Of a stretch of DNA of 64,000 nt, positions 15,815 through 23,450 are shown piece after piece. The stretch lies in assembly GCF_009767585.1 (NCBI RefSeq), contig NZ_WSNW01000001.1, positions 2,998,041 through 3,062,040 of the forward strand, given 5' to 3'. Below the pieces are notes generated by a model that saw only the letters and a program-made list of their open reading frames with translations, made no database searches and was not told where the DNA came from. The first letter of the stretch is position 1. The number at the start of each line of letters is the position of its first letter. This DNA comes from Coprobacillus cateniformis. Lineage in GTDB: Bacteria > Bacillota_I > Bacilli_A > Erysipelotrichales > Coprobacillaceae. Position numbers and translations under genes: made by a program.

Positions 15815-16042
15815 AAGGACTCCTTTCTTTCTCATAGTATTCATAAAGGAATGCAATCATTCATAAGAAAATGGAAAATAACATTTCTATTTGTTTCAAA
15901 ATAAAATAGATGATTAGTTATGAAAATGTGTGTTTGAAATGCCCGCAACCAGTATTTGCAACCAATAGTTTCTCAAAAGGAAAGTAGAGTGTGTAGTGCA
16001 ATTCATGAAAATACTTTATAGTGGTGACAAGGAGGAAATAGT

Positions 16043-16981
16043 ATGAATAAAATTTTAGAAGTTCAACATATAGAAAAAAGTTATCGTGAAAATAAAGCGG
16101 TGAATGATTTGTCTTTTCATGTCAATGAAGGTGAAATTCTTGGCTTGTTAGGTCCTAATGGAGCAGGTAAAAGTACAACAATTAGCATTCTGTCTACAAT
16201 CTTAAAAAATGATGCTGGCAAGATAAATATATTTAACTTACCATTAGAATCACATATCAATGAAATTAAAGGACAATTAGGTATTGTCCCTCAAGAGATA
16301 GCGATTTATGAAGATATTTCAGCATATCGCAATGTTGCTTTCTTTGCATCGTTGTATGGTCTTAAAAAGAATCAATTAGAAGAACGTGTGATGAATGCAT
16401 TAGCATTTGTAGGATTAGAAGATAAAAAAAATGATGCACCTAAAACATTTAGTGGTGGGATGAAACGAAGATTAAATATTGCTTGTGCAATTGCCCATCA
16501 ACCCAAATTGTTGATTTTAGATGAGCCGACTGTAGGGATTGACCCACAATCTAGAAATCATATTTTATCTTCATTAAAACGTTTAAAGGAAATGGGGACA
16601 ACAATTATTTATACAACTCATTATATGGAAGAAGTCGAAGAAATAGCTGATCGTATAGTCATTATGGATAAAGGAACAAAAATAGCTGAAGGAACATTGA
16701 AACAGCTTTTAGAAAGATATAAAGATACATTGGTATATAAATTATATTTAGAGAAGTTCTCATCAGATGTTGAAAAACAACTATCAGATATTGATGGTGT
16801 TGAAGCGGTGGAACAAACTGAAGATTCGCTCAAGATTACAGTTTCTAAGAATGATGATGCATTAGATAAAATCATTTTGTTATTGGTTCAACAGAACTGT
16901 CATATTACAAAAATGGAAACAGAAGAAGGAAATTTAGAGATGGTCTTTTTGGAATTAACAGGAAAGAAGTTGAGGGATTGA
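16043..16981 (+). CDS. ABC transporter ATP-binding protein (ABC-2/DrrA type)
   Basis: A 312-residue ATPase. Walker A is GPNGAGKST, the signature is FSGGMKRRLNIA, Walker B is LLILDEPTVGIDP, and the switch histidine is in YTTHYMEE. The C-terminal 80 residues form the extra domain common in DrrA/NatA-type exporters. Two permease genes follow directly, of which the first is broken. ATG 16043 is preceded by AAGGAGG. It probably powered export of a lipid, antibiotic or peptide, or sodium; with one permease defective, activity depends on whether the remaining permease can work alone. Confidence 0.9.
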   Translation: MNKILEVQHIEKSYRENKAVNDLSFHVNEGEILGLLGPNGAGKSTTISILSTILKNDAGKINIFNLPLESHINEIKGQLGIVPQEIAIYEDISAYRNVAFFASLYGLKKNQLEERVMNALAFVGLEDKKNDAPKTFSGGMKRRLNIACAIAHQPKLLILDEPTVGIDPQSRNHILSSLKRLKEMGTTIIYTTHYMEEVEEIADRIVIMDKGTKIAEGTLKQLLERYKDTLVYKLYLEKFSSDVEKQLSDIDGVEAVEQTEDSLKITVSKNDDALDKIILLLVQQNCHITKMETEEGNLEMVFLELTGKKLRD

Positions 16982-16983
16982 TG

Positions 16984-17726
16984 ATGAGAGGCTTTTAGAC
17001 TTTATTTAAACAAACTTTAAATCATCTCTTAACGCCTGGCACTATAGGCATCTTTCTTATCTTTCCAACTGTTTTAATTTCATTAATGGGTTTTTTATTT
17101 GAGAATCTGTATAACACATCTTTGGTCAGTTCTTATGATTTTTATGGTGTGACTATGATTATTTTTATTGCTATGATGGGAGCGACTGTTCCTGCGAATA
17201 TTTTCTTGGAAAAACATCTTAAAAATGCAAATACAAGAATTTTTTATAGCCCAGTATCAAGAGTGAGTGTTTATTCTTCTAAAATATTGGCTTGCTTTCT
17301 ATTTATGTCATTATGTCTAGCATTCAATATCATTGTCTTTCAGGGGTTTCTTTTGTTAATTTTGGTGGCAATAATATGATCTATGTTATTTTGTTATTAA
17401 GTCATTTTGTCTTGTTTCTGACATTACTAAGCAGTGCCATTTGTGTTACTATCCGTAATGAAGAAATGACAAATATAATTTTATCAAACTCAACAGCAGT
17501 TTTAGGCTTCCTATCAGGAATATTCTTTCCTATTGCAAGTTTAGGAGCATTCTTTGAGAAAATTGCAAGCTTTTCTCCAATTAAATGGACTGTGGACTGT
17601 GTCTTTCAGCTGATTTATGATGGAGTCAGTTCAAATTATTGGTGGATTATTCTTGGACTCCTTGCTTTATCTTTGTTGTTATTGCTGATTGTTCATAGAA
17701 ATTATCGTCCCCAGGATTATATTTAG
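16984..17726 (+). pseudogene. ABC-2 permease, disrupted by a nonsense codon and a frameshift
   Basis: Reading from ATG 16984 (GAGGG 7-8 bp upstream, 2 bp after the ATPase stop), the fifth codon is TAG at 16996-16998, probably a former TGG (Trp). The frame then runs open through LFKQTLNHLLTPGTIGIFLIFPTVLI to a TGA at 17377-17379. A second frame takes over from about there (MIYVILLLSHFVLFL...RPQDYI) and ends at 17726; a single missing base near 17345-17376 would join them. Together they give a normal ABC-2 permease of about 248 residues with six membrane segments. Two independent lesions make sequencing error alone less likely. The start and end fit the operon perfectly, so this was a working gene recently. 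Confidence 0.8.
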
Positions 17727-17738
17727 GAGGAAAGAATT

Positions 17739-18686
17739 ATGTTAAAACTCATGAAATTAATATTTTATCGTATTAGCCATGATAAAGCGTTTTTAATAGT
17801 TTATCTTGTTTTAATTCCAATTGTGATGGGTATTGCTGTTTATTTTACGAACACTATGTCTTATCAAATGCAAATAGGAGTCGTGGGGGATATTGAAACA
17901 GTTGTTAATGATGAAATTCAATATATTCCATTAAAAGAGATTCCAAAAAATTCACAGATGGTTTTAAATCAATATGATGCTGTTGTTTATCAGGAAGGAC
18001 TCAATGTCAAAGTATTATCTACAAAAGGTGAAGAGTATAATCAGGCTATCCAATTGTTGATGAATGGTCAAATAGATTCTCTATCTACTGATAAAGGGCG
18101 TGGAACTGCCTCTAATATTCTAGGTTTTTTAATGATGGTTATTTCATTATTGGGAGTTCAGATTTATTCATATTATTTTGATGAAAGAAAAGGGATTAAT
18201 AAAAGGATACTAGGAACCTCAGTACATTGTTATCAATATATGTTAAGTCATTTTATTGTTGTTTTTAGTTTTCTATTTGTTCCAGCTGTTACTGTGATAT
18301 GTGGAGCTCTATTTATTTTTGATATCGCATTGTCTATTGCTTTATGGCAATTTGTTCTCACCTTAATGTTGTTATGCTTTTTTGCAACTGCATTTGGCCT
18401 TTGGATTAATGTTTTATCAAAAACACTAGAGGAAAGTATGATGCTTGGTAATATGTTTGCTATTGTGGGGACGATTGTTTCAGGTGGATTTGTTCAGGTG
18501 ACTGATAATGAAATCTTTAATGCAGTTGTTCAGGTTTTTCCTCAAAAACAAATCATGTCATTGTTGTTGTCTCTTGAAAACCATACGGCAGTACCTGTAT
18601 TAGGAATATTGTATGTTGCTGTTATATCAATTTTATTTATTGTTATAGCCATTATTATTGAAAAGAAAAAATTACCAAATAGATAA
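17739..18686 (+). CDS. ABC-2 type permease, intact
   Basis: A 315-residue protein with one N-terminal membrane helix (FLIVYLVLIPIVMGIAVYF), an outer loop of about 90 residues, and five helices in the second half, including the LLGVQIYSYYFDERKGINKRI block typical of ABC-2 permeases. It starts 12 bp after the broken permease with AGGAGG upstream, and ends just before a terminator. It is the second membrane subunit of the exporter that begins at 16043. With its partner broken it may function as a homodimer or not at all. Confidence 0.85.
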   Translation: MLKLMKLIFYRISHDKAFLIVYLVLIPIVMGIAVYFTNTMSYQMQIGVVGDIETVVNDEIQYIPLKEIPKNSQMVLNQYDAVVYQEGLNVKVLSTKGEEYNQAIQLLMNGQIDSLSTDKGRGTASNILGFLMMVISLLGVQIYSYYFDERKGINKRILGTSVHCYQYMLSHFIVVFSFLFVPAVTVICGALFIFDIALSIALWQFVLTLMLLCFFATAFGLWINVLSKTLEESMMLGNMFAIVGTIVSGGFVQVTDNEIFNAVVQVFPQKQIMSLLLSLENHTAVPVLGILYVAVISILFIVIAIIIEKKKLPNR

Positions 18687-18691
18687 TGAAA

Positions 18692-18726
18692 ACCTTACTT
18701 CATAAAAAAGTAAGGTCTTTTTATTT
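18692..18726 (+). terminator. Terminator of the ABC exporter operon
   Basis: ACCTTACTT (18692-18700), loop CATAAAA, AAGTAAGGT (18708-18716), then TCTTTTTATTT. Confidence 0.9.
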
Positions 18727-18755
18727 ATTAAGAATTTGGAGGAGTTAAATATTTT

Positions 18756-18920
18756 ATGAAATATATTTGCTTATTACATATTTTGGTTTGCTGCTTGTGA
18801 TATGTATCTTTGTTTTGTTCTTTCTTTATTCTGCTATTATGTCTAAGATTACTATCTCATCATGATATCAGTATTTATCAGTCCATATCAAAAGACTTAC
18901 AGACAATGAATATTATCTGA
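18756..18920 (+). pseudogene. Possible remnant of a small membrane-protein gene
   Basis: GGAGGAG (18738-18744) stands 11 bp before ATG 18756. The frame reads MKYICLLHILVCCL, meets TGA at 18798-18800, and continues open for 39 more codons (YVSLFCSFFILLLCLRLL and a polar tail) to TGA at 18918. Joined, it would be a 54-residue protein with one or two membrane helices. The rest of 18921-19004 holds nothing I can identify. Weak call: it could be chance, since the region is AT-rich. Confidence 0.3.
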
Positions 18921-19004
18921 TAGACAGACTAATATAATCCAGAGGGCAAAAAATCAAACAGAGCTGGACTCTTGTAATCATTCTCTAGGTTAAGTATAAA
19001 ATAA

Positions 19005-19027
19005 AACACTTACAAGAAGTAAGTGTT
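19005..19027 (-). terminator. Terminator of the single tRNA-Gly gene
   Basis: AACACTTAC (19005-19013), loop of 5, GTAAGTGTT (19019-19027): a perfect 9-bp stem. On the minus strand TTATTTTATAC follows. Confidence 0.85.
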
Positions 19028-19037
19028 AATCATCATA

Positions 19038-19111
19038 TGGAGCGGGTGATGGGAATCGAACCCACGTAGTCAGCTTGGAAGGCTGAAGTTCTACCATTGA
19101 ACTACACCCGC
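19038..19111 (-). tRNA. tRNA-Gly (anticodon TCC), with encoded CCA
   Basis: Minus-strand cloverleaf starting GCGGGTGTAGTTC and ending with the acceptor CACCCGC, discriminator T and an encoded CCA. The anticodon loop is CTTCCAA. The T loop is GTTCGATTC. It is a single-gene transcript with its own promoter and terminator, and is identical to the tRNA-Gly at 22858-22931. Confidence 0.95.
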
Positions 19112-19142
19112 ATATACAGAGCATCTCAACTACTGCTTGTAT

Positions 19143-19171
19143 ATAATACCATTATAATGAAAATATTGCAA
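19143..19171 (-). promoter_or_regulatory. Promoter of the single tRNA-Gly gene
   Basis: On the minus strand TTGCAA (19166-19171) and TATTAT (19143-19148) are separated by 17 bp; transcription would start about 25 bp before the tRNA. Confidence 0.7.
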
Positions 19172-19189
19172 GAGGTTTTGTGAATTTTT

Positions 19190-19912
19190 TTAAAAATATT
19201 TATCCAGATATTCTTCGAGACAAATTCCTTCTTTCATAATTTTTTGAGCATGTTCTTTACCAACGTAACGATAATGCCATGGCTCATATCCAACTTTAGT
19301 GATTTGATTTTTATCATTAGGATAACGTAAGATAAAACCATACTTATAACAATTCTGAATAAGCCATTGTTGTTCAGCAGTTCTTTCTTGACTTTCATCT
19401 AATTGTTGATTGCTTGTTGCGACAATATCAACAGCTAAGCCCATCTGATGTTCACTTGTGCCAGGTCTTGCTACCCAAAAAGAGGCTTTTTCTTCTGCTT
19501 CTTTCTGACTTGAGGATTGCTGCTGGTAAGCAACAACTTCATTGTTGAAAAGTCTTTGCTGCTTATCTTTGGTACGATAAGATGAACAGATGAGGGGACT
19601 AAGACCTTGTGCTCTTGCATCATCCATCATTTGCTGGAGATCTGGGTAAGCGCGTTTGTCTATCGATTGGCCATTGCTTAATTTAACCAAATCAATTTGC
19701 CAGTTATCTGGAATCTGATTCTGGTAATTAACAAGTGTTAATAATTCATCCTTTTTGGGTTTTGTCTGTTGGGTTTGTTGGGTGGCTTTATGACTAGCAG
19801 GTACAGTTGGTTCGTTTTGATCTGTAAAGTAAAAGAAAATCATAAAACTAAAACTTATCAATCCTATACATGTTAGTAAAAAAGCACACCATTTTTTAAG
19901 TTTGTACTTCAT
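19190..19912 (-). CDS. D-Ala-D-Ala carboxypeptidase, VanY/M15B family
   Basis: A 240-residue zinc peptidase anchored by an N-terminal membrane helix (WCAFLLTCIGLISFSFMIFFYF), with a Q/T/K-rich linker and an outer M15B domain. The motifs are complete: SSYRTKDKQQRLF, GTSEHQMGLAVDI (SxHxxGxAxD) and GYEPWHYRYVG (ExxWHxR). It trims D-alanine from peptidoglycan stem peptides. It is downstream of a response regulator, kinase and membrane protein on the same strand, and its upstream region carries the same 16-bp direct-repeat element as the response-regulator promoter, so it is probably a regulon member. RBS AGGAGG precedes the ATG at 19912. Confidence 0.9.
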   Translation of the reverse strand: MKYKLKKWCAFLLTCIGLISFSFMIFFYFTDQNEPTVPASHKATQQTQQTKPKKDELLTLVNYQNQIPDNWQIDLVKLSNGQSIDKRAYPDLQQMMDDARAQGLSPLICSSYRTKDKQQRLFNNEVVAYQQQSSSQKEAEEKASFWVARPGTSEHQMGLAVDIVATSNQQLDESQERTAEQQWLIQNCYKYGFILRYPNDKNQITKVGYEPWHYRYVGKEHAQKIMKEGICLEEYLDKYF

Positions 19913-19984
19913 CTTTGTTCCTCCTTGATCTTTTTTTGTTTATAAAAGTTTACAAAAGAGAAACATCAGAGTTACAAACTTTTG

Positions 19985-20000
19985 GCATCATATCTGCATC
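19985..20000 (-). promoter_or_regulatory. Direct-repeat operator upstream of vanY-like gene
   Basis: The plus strand reads GCATCATATCTGCATC, two GCATC units 11 bp apart. The same 16-mer with one change is at 22781-22796 before the response-regulator gene. Tandem repeats at one helical turn are the usual binding site of OmpR/PhoB-type regulators. It is about 75-90 bp before the vanY start. Confidence 0.65.
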
Positions 20001-20001
20001 A

Positions 20002-20670
20002 TTAATTGTTTTTTAAATTATTTATACCTATACAAAGGTTCTTTTCATTGGAAATCATATAATAATATCTTTGTATATCTTCTTCAGATATATGTAAATA
20101 TTGATGTCCAAATACAGAATGGCTTTCTTGACTTGGGACTGTAAAAAATTGATCTGAATAAAATAAATACTGATAGATTGTTTGGGTTTGAGCATCTATC
20201 CAAATTTCTATAAAACCATCTTTACTTGAATAAGTGATAATATCAACAACAACAGATTTTTCAGGGTTCGTTGGTTGACTGTATACTCTTGTTATATAAC
20301 TGTATGAGTTATAGTCATTTTCAAAATCAATAACTGGGAAAATATTGAGTTTTTGTAATTTGTTAAGTTCAACTTGAACATGAGATTTGATGTCATGTAT
20401 ATGAGTGTTGAGTTTTGTTTCTTTTTGACTGACAAGGATAATATTTTGTTCATTTTCTCCATAAAAAGAAGATAAAAGTCCGATTTTCTCTGAAGTGTTT
20501 AATTGGCTTGTTTGAAAGGCTTGTTGCGATTTATCGTTAACTTCTTCAATATTTATTGAAGATAAAAGTCTTTCATCATCCCATTTTGAAAGTGCGAAAG
20601 GAATAAGTGGGATAAGAATAAGCAAACAAATAGGAGTTAAAAAATAAAAGACATGTTTATATTTTTTCAT
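20002..20670 (-). CDS. Membrane-anchored extracytoplasmic protein of the two-component locus, unknown
   Basis: A 222-residue protein with one N-terminal membrane helix (VFYFLTPICLLILIPLIPFAL) and an outer domain of about 190 residues without a motif I recognise. Start ATG 20670 has AAAGGTG 7 bp upstream; a GTG at 20679 is in frame but lies on that site. It overlaps the 3' end of the kinase gene by 14 bp, so it is translationally coupled to it. That position suggests an accessory sensor or modulator of the kinase, or a wall protein under its control; this is inference from context. Confidence 0.7.
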   Translation of the reverse strand: MKKYKHVFYFLTPICLLILIPLIPFALSKWDDERLLSSINIEEVNDKSQQAFQTSQLNTSEKIGLLSSFYGENEQNIILVSQKETKLNTHIHDIKSHVQVELNKLQKLNIFPVIDFENDYNSYSYITRVYSQPTNPEKSVVVDIITYSSKDGFIEIWIDAQTQTIYQYLFYSDQFFTVPSQESHSVFGHQYLHISEEDIQRYYYMISNEKNLCIGINNLKNN

Positions 20671-22087
20671 TGTTTTCACCTTTCTTTAAATGAACAGTTA
20701 TTGTTGTTCCTATATAAAGAGTGCTGTCAATTGTCATTGTAGCATGATGAAGTTGAAGAATTTGATCAGTAATAGCTAATCCTAATCCAGCACTTCCAGC
20801 ATTGCGAGAGCGAGATTTATCCACCATATAAAACGCTTCTTTGACTTTATTGAGGTTTTGCGAATCAATACCACATCCATTATCGATAATTTTGACTTCA
20901 TAATCCTGAAGTGTATTTCTTCCAATAATAGAGATTTGTCCATCTGTTGTTATTGCTTTGCGAGCATTGTCTAAAAGATTGAAAAAAACAGTTTGCATCA
21001 AATCAGGTTCAATCCACAAATCACTTTCTTCAATATCCATAGTGAAATTAATGTTTTCTTGATTGATAATTGGTGTAAATGTTTCTTTCACCATTTCAAA
21101 GAATACATGGGCTGATATATGATGCATTATGAAATCTTGTTTCTTTAAAACAATTAAATCCATAAGTTTCATTGACATCGATTCTAACCGCTTTCCTTCT
21201 TGAACAATAGCATGAGCATAAGTCACGACTTGTTCATCAGTCAATGTTTTAGAGCGAATCATGTCACCATAGCCAATCATTGATGTAAGAGGTGTTTTGA
21301 GCTCGTGTGCAAAATTACTCACGAAGATTTCCTGACGTTCTACAGAATCCTGCAAAGATGCAATAGATGTTTTTAAACGTGCAGACATTGTGTTAAAGTC
21401 TTTTGTAAATTGTCCAATTTCATCTTCACTAGACACAGGAATATCTTCAATAAAATCTCCATTTGCAATTTCTTTGGTCGCAAGAGAAAGTTTATGGAGT
21501 GGTTTCATAAGCCATCTGGTAATCATGAAAATAACAATAGCACTTATACAAGATAACAGAATTGTATAAGTAATGAAGATTTGATATTGATCATTGCGTG
21601 TTTGAAAAAGAGAAGAGATATTACGTGAATTTTGAATGTATATATTAACATTGGCAAAGTGAAAAGGACGTAAAGTATGAAGAGTATATTGATTTTTTTC
21701 ATTAAATATTTTATAGGCTCTCTGATTATCTTCAACTTTATCTATAAAATTATTCTTATCACTGAAACCACCATTTTGATAAATAATCTGTCCTTGTGTA
21801 TCTCTTAAGCAAAATGAAAGATTACCACTTAGGGTCTGTATTGTTAGTGTTCCGATAGAATTTTGAAGAAGCTTGATAACGAGGGTAGAATCTTCTTGAT
21901 CATCAATAGGAATGTTGAATTCTCTTTGTAATGAAGAAATATAAATATCATTCTCTTTATAAACACTTTCAATTTCGCGTTCTAACGAATTGTGAAAACT
22001 TGATTGAATAAGAAAATATCCTCCAATACTAAAGAAAGTAATGGTTATCAACATAATACTTAGATAGAGCTTCCAAAAGAATTTCAT
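20657..22087 (-). CDS. Sensor histidine kinase (HAMP type)
   Basis: A 476-residue kinase. One membrane helix at about 5-27, an outer sensing domain of about 140 residues, a second helix near 168-192 (YTILLSCISAIVIFMITRWL), a HAMP linker, the phosphoacceptor helix with NFAHELKTPLTSMIGY, and a HATPase domain with FNLLDNARKAI and GSAGLGLAI. It pairs with the response-regulator gene upstream, which it overlaps by 4 bp (ATGA). RBS GGAGGGAGA precedes the ATG at 22087. Together with VanY downstream it resembles VanRS-type envelope-sensing systems, but no resistance ligase genes are present. Confidence 0.9.
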   Translation of the reverse strand: MKFFWKLYLSIMLITITFFSIGGYFLIQSSFHNSLEREIESVYKENDIYISSLQREFNIPIDDQEDSTLVIKLLQNSIGTLTIQTLSGNLSFCLRDTQGQIIYQNGGFSDKNNFIDKVEDNQRAYKIFNEKNQYTLHTLRPFHFANVNIYIQNSRNISSLFQTRNDQYQIFITYTILLSCISAIVIFMITRWLMKPLHKLSLATKEIANGDFIEDIPVSSEDEIGQFTKDFNTMSARLKTSIASLQDSVERQEIFVSNFAHELKTPLTSMIGYGDMIRSKTLTDEQVVTYAHAIVQEGKRLESMSMKLMDLIVLKKQDFIMHHISAHVFFEMVKETFTPIINQENINFTMDIEESDLWIEPDLMQTVFFNLLDNARKAITTDGQISIIGRNTLQDYEVKIIDNGCGIDSQNLNKVKEAFYMVDKSRSRNAGSAGLGLAITDQILQLHHATMTIDSTLYIGTTITVHLKKGENNEKI

Positions 22088-22743
22088 GATTCTCCCTCCA
22101 AACGATAACCAATTTTATAAACTGGTACAATTTTGTCTTCAAGTCCTAATTTTTTACGCATTCTTTGAACGTGTAAATCAACTGTTCGACTATCTCCCAT
22201 ATAACATTCTCCCCAAACGCTTTCATAAATACGGTCTCTAAAAAGGGCTATATTTTTGTTTTGAATAAAAAGAATAAGAAGATCGTATTCTTTCACAGTG
22301 AGATTGATAATTTGATTATTCTTTTTAACAATTCTCGATAATGTATCAACTGTAACATCGTAAACACTTAAGAATTGAGATGTTTTATGAAATCTTCTCA
22401 GGACTGCTTCTACACGTGCTAAGAGTTCTGTGATTTCAAAGGGTTTGATAATATAATCTTCAGCACCAAGTTTTAATCCTTTGACACGCTCTTTGACATC
22501 TGCTTTTGCTGTTAAAAAAATGACAGGAATATGAAATGGTTTAATATATTCAATGAGTTCATAGCCATCTATAATTGGTAACATAATATCGAGTAGGATT
22601 AAATCAAAATTTTTGTTTTCAATTAGGTCAGCTGCCTGTTTGCCATCATATACACATTGGCACTCATAGCCACTATCAACCAGATTAATTCTTATGAGTT
22701 CTGAAATTGTTTTTTCATCTTCAACGACTAATATTTTATTCAT
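22084..22743 (-). CDS. OmpR/PhoB-family response regulator
   Basis: A 219-residue regulator. Receiver domain with acidic pocket VVEDE, phosphoacceptor D52 in LILLDIMLP, T and K in FLTAKAD and IIKPFE; then a winged-helix DNA-binding domain (LTVKEYDLLILFIQNK ... DSRTVDLHVQRMRKKLG ... GYRLEGES). The start is ATG 22743 after AGAGGAGAA; the longer open frame upstream runs through the promoter. The promoter region holds three 11-bp-spaced repeats that are the likely binding site of this protein, and a matching site precedes the vanY-like gene. Confidence 0.92.
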   Translation of the reverse strand: MNKILVVEDEKTISELIRINLVDSGYECQCVYDGKQAADLIENKNFDLILLDIMLPIIDGYELIEYIKPFHIPVIFLTAKADVKERVKGLKLGAEDYIIKPFEITELLARVEAVLRRFHKTSQFLSVYDVTVDTLSRIVKKNNQIINLTVKEYDLLILFIQNKNIALFRDRIYESVWGECYMGDSRTVDLHVQRMRKKLGLEDKIVPVYKIGYRLEGES

Positions 22744-22764
22744 AAATTGTTCTCCTCTGTCTCT

Positions 22765-22796
22765 ATTATACATCAAAGTTGCATCATAACTGCATC
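22765..22796 (-). promoter_or_regulatory. Response-regulator promoter with three 11-bp direct repeats
   Basis: On the minus strand the -10 is TATAAT (plus ATTATA, 22765-22770). Directly upstream, CATC units on the plus strand start at 22771, 22782 and 22793, giving 11-bp periodicity across the -35 region; GCATCATAACTGCATC at 22781-22796 matches the vanY-side element at 15 of 16 bases. No good -35 hexamer is visible, as expected for a promoter that needs an activator. Confidence 0.65.
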
Positions 22797-22814
22797 TCTC
22801 CTGACAATCTGAAA

Positions 22815-22846
22815 TAAAAAAACACACTTACATAAAAGTAAATGTG
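22815..22846 (-). terminator. Terminator of the six-tRNA operon
   Basis: CACACTTAC (22823-22831), ATAAAA, GTAAATGTG (22838-22846): nine pairs, one G-U. On the minus strand a run of seven T follows. Confidence 0.8.
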
Positions 22847-22857
22847 CTATGGATAAT

Positions 22858-22931
22858 TGGAGCGGGTGATGGGAATCGAACCCACGTAGTCAGCTTGGAA
22901 GGCTGAAGTTCTACCATTGAACTACACCCGC
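22858..22931 (-). tRNA. tRNA-Gly (TCC), last gene of the tRNA operon
   Basis: Identical in sequence to the tRNA-Gly at 19038-19111, including the encoded CCA and the first bases of the flank. Anticodon loop CTTCCAA. Confidence 0.95.
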
Positions 22932-22940
22932 ATATAAGAA

Positions 22941-23016
22941 TGGTGACCCGCAGGCGACTCGAACGCCTGACCCTCTGATTAAAAGTCAGATGCTCTACCG
23001 ACTGAGCTAGCGGGTC
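22941..23016 (-). tRNA. tRNA-Lys (TTT)
   Basis: Acceptor GACCCGC pairs with GCGGGTC; discriminator A and CCA encoded. Anticodon loop CTTTTAA. Confidence 0.95.
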
Positions 23017-23026
23017 AAATATAAAT

Positions 23027-23102
23027 TGGCTGGGATACCTGGATTCGAACCAGGGAGATGACAGAGTCAAAGTCTGTTGCCTTACCGCTTGGCTATATCC
23101 CA
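23027..23102 (-). tRNA. tRNA-Gln (TTG)
   Basis: Acceptor TGGGATA pairs with TATCCCA; discriminator G and CCA encoded. Anticodon loop CTTTGAC, with stem ACAGA/TCTGT. Confidence 0.95.
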
Positions 23103-23108
23103 ATAAGA

Positions 23109-23192
23109 TGGTGGGGAGGGGCGGATTCGAACCACCGAACCGAAAGGAACTGAGTTACAGTCAGCCGCGTTTAGCCACTTCGCTACCTCCCC
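23109..23192 (-). tRNA. tRNA-Tyr (GTA)
   Basis: 84 nt with a long variable arm, as usual for bacterial tRNA-Tyr. Acceptor GGGGAGG/CCTCCCC, discriminator A, CCA encoded; anticodon loop CTGTAAC. Confidence 0.95.
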
Positions 23193-23197
23193 ATCAC

Positions 23198-23273
<76 letters not shown>

Positions 23274-23282
23274 GTATTAAAA

Positions 23283-23358
23283 TGGTGGAGGTTAACGGGC
23301 TCGAACCGCTGACCCTCTGCTTGTAAGGCAGATGCTCTCCCAACTGAGCTAAACCTCC
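23283..23358 (-). tRNA. tRNA-Val (TAC), first gene of the tRNA operon
   Basis: Acceptor GGAGGTT/AACCTCC, discriminator A, CCA encoded. Anticodon loop CTTACAA. Confidence 0.95.
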
Positions 23359-23378
23359 GTTTTTCTTAGTGCTTACTA

Positions 23379-23408
23379 ATAATACCATAGGACATATTTT
23401 CAAGTCAA
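23379..23408 (-). promoter_or_regulatory. Promoter of the six-tRNA operon
   Basis: On the minus strand TTGACT (23403-23408) and TATTAT (23379-23384) are 18 bp apart; the tRNA-Val gene begins about 20 bp downstream. Confidence 0.75.
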
Positions 23409-23417
23409 GACAAAATT

Positions 23418-23450
23418 CACAAAAATAAAAGAAGTGGTTTCCCACTTCTT
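23418..23450 (-). terminator. Terminator of pgi
   Basis: AAGAAGTGG (23429-23437), loop of 4, CCACTTCTT (23442-23450). On the minus strand TTATTTTTGTG follows. The stem overlaps the pgi stop codon. Confidence 0.9.

Noticed and set aside
15945..15964. Two GCAACCA direct repeats 13 bp apart before the ABC ATPase gene
   Set aside because: Short, no matching promoter geometry, and not seen elsewhere in the window; too weak to call a regulatory site.
18756..18920. TGA read as tryptophan (recoding) to rescue the small frame
   Set aside because: Many intact genes in this window end at TGA, for example the MATE gene at 8745 and the ABC ATPase at 16981, so TGA is a normal stop.
19190..22743. A vancomycin-resistance cluster
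   Set aside because: VanY and a two-component pair are present, but no VanH, VanA-type ligase or VanX gene, so only envelope maintenance can be supported.
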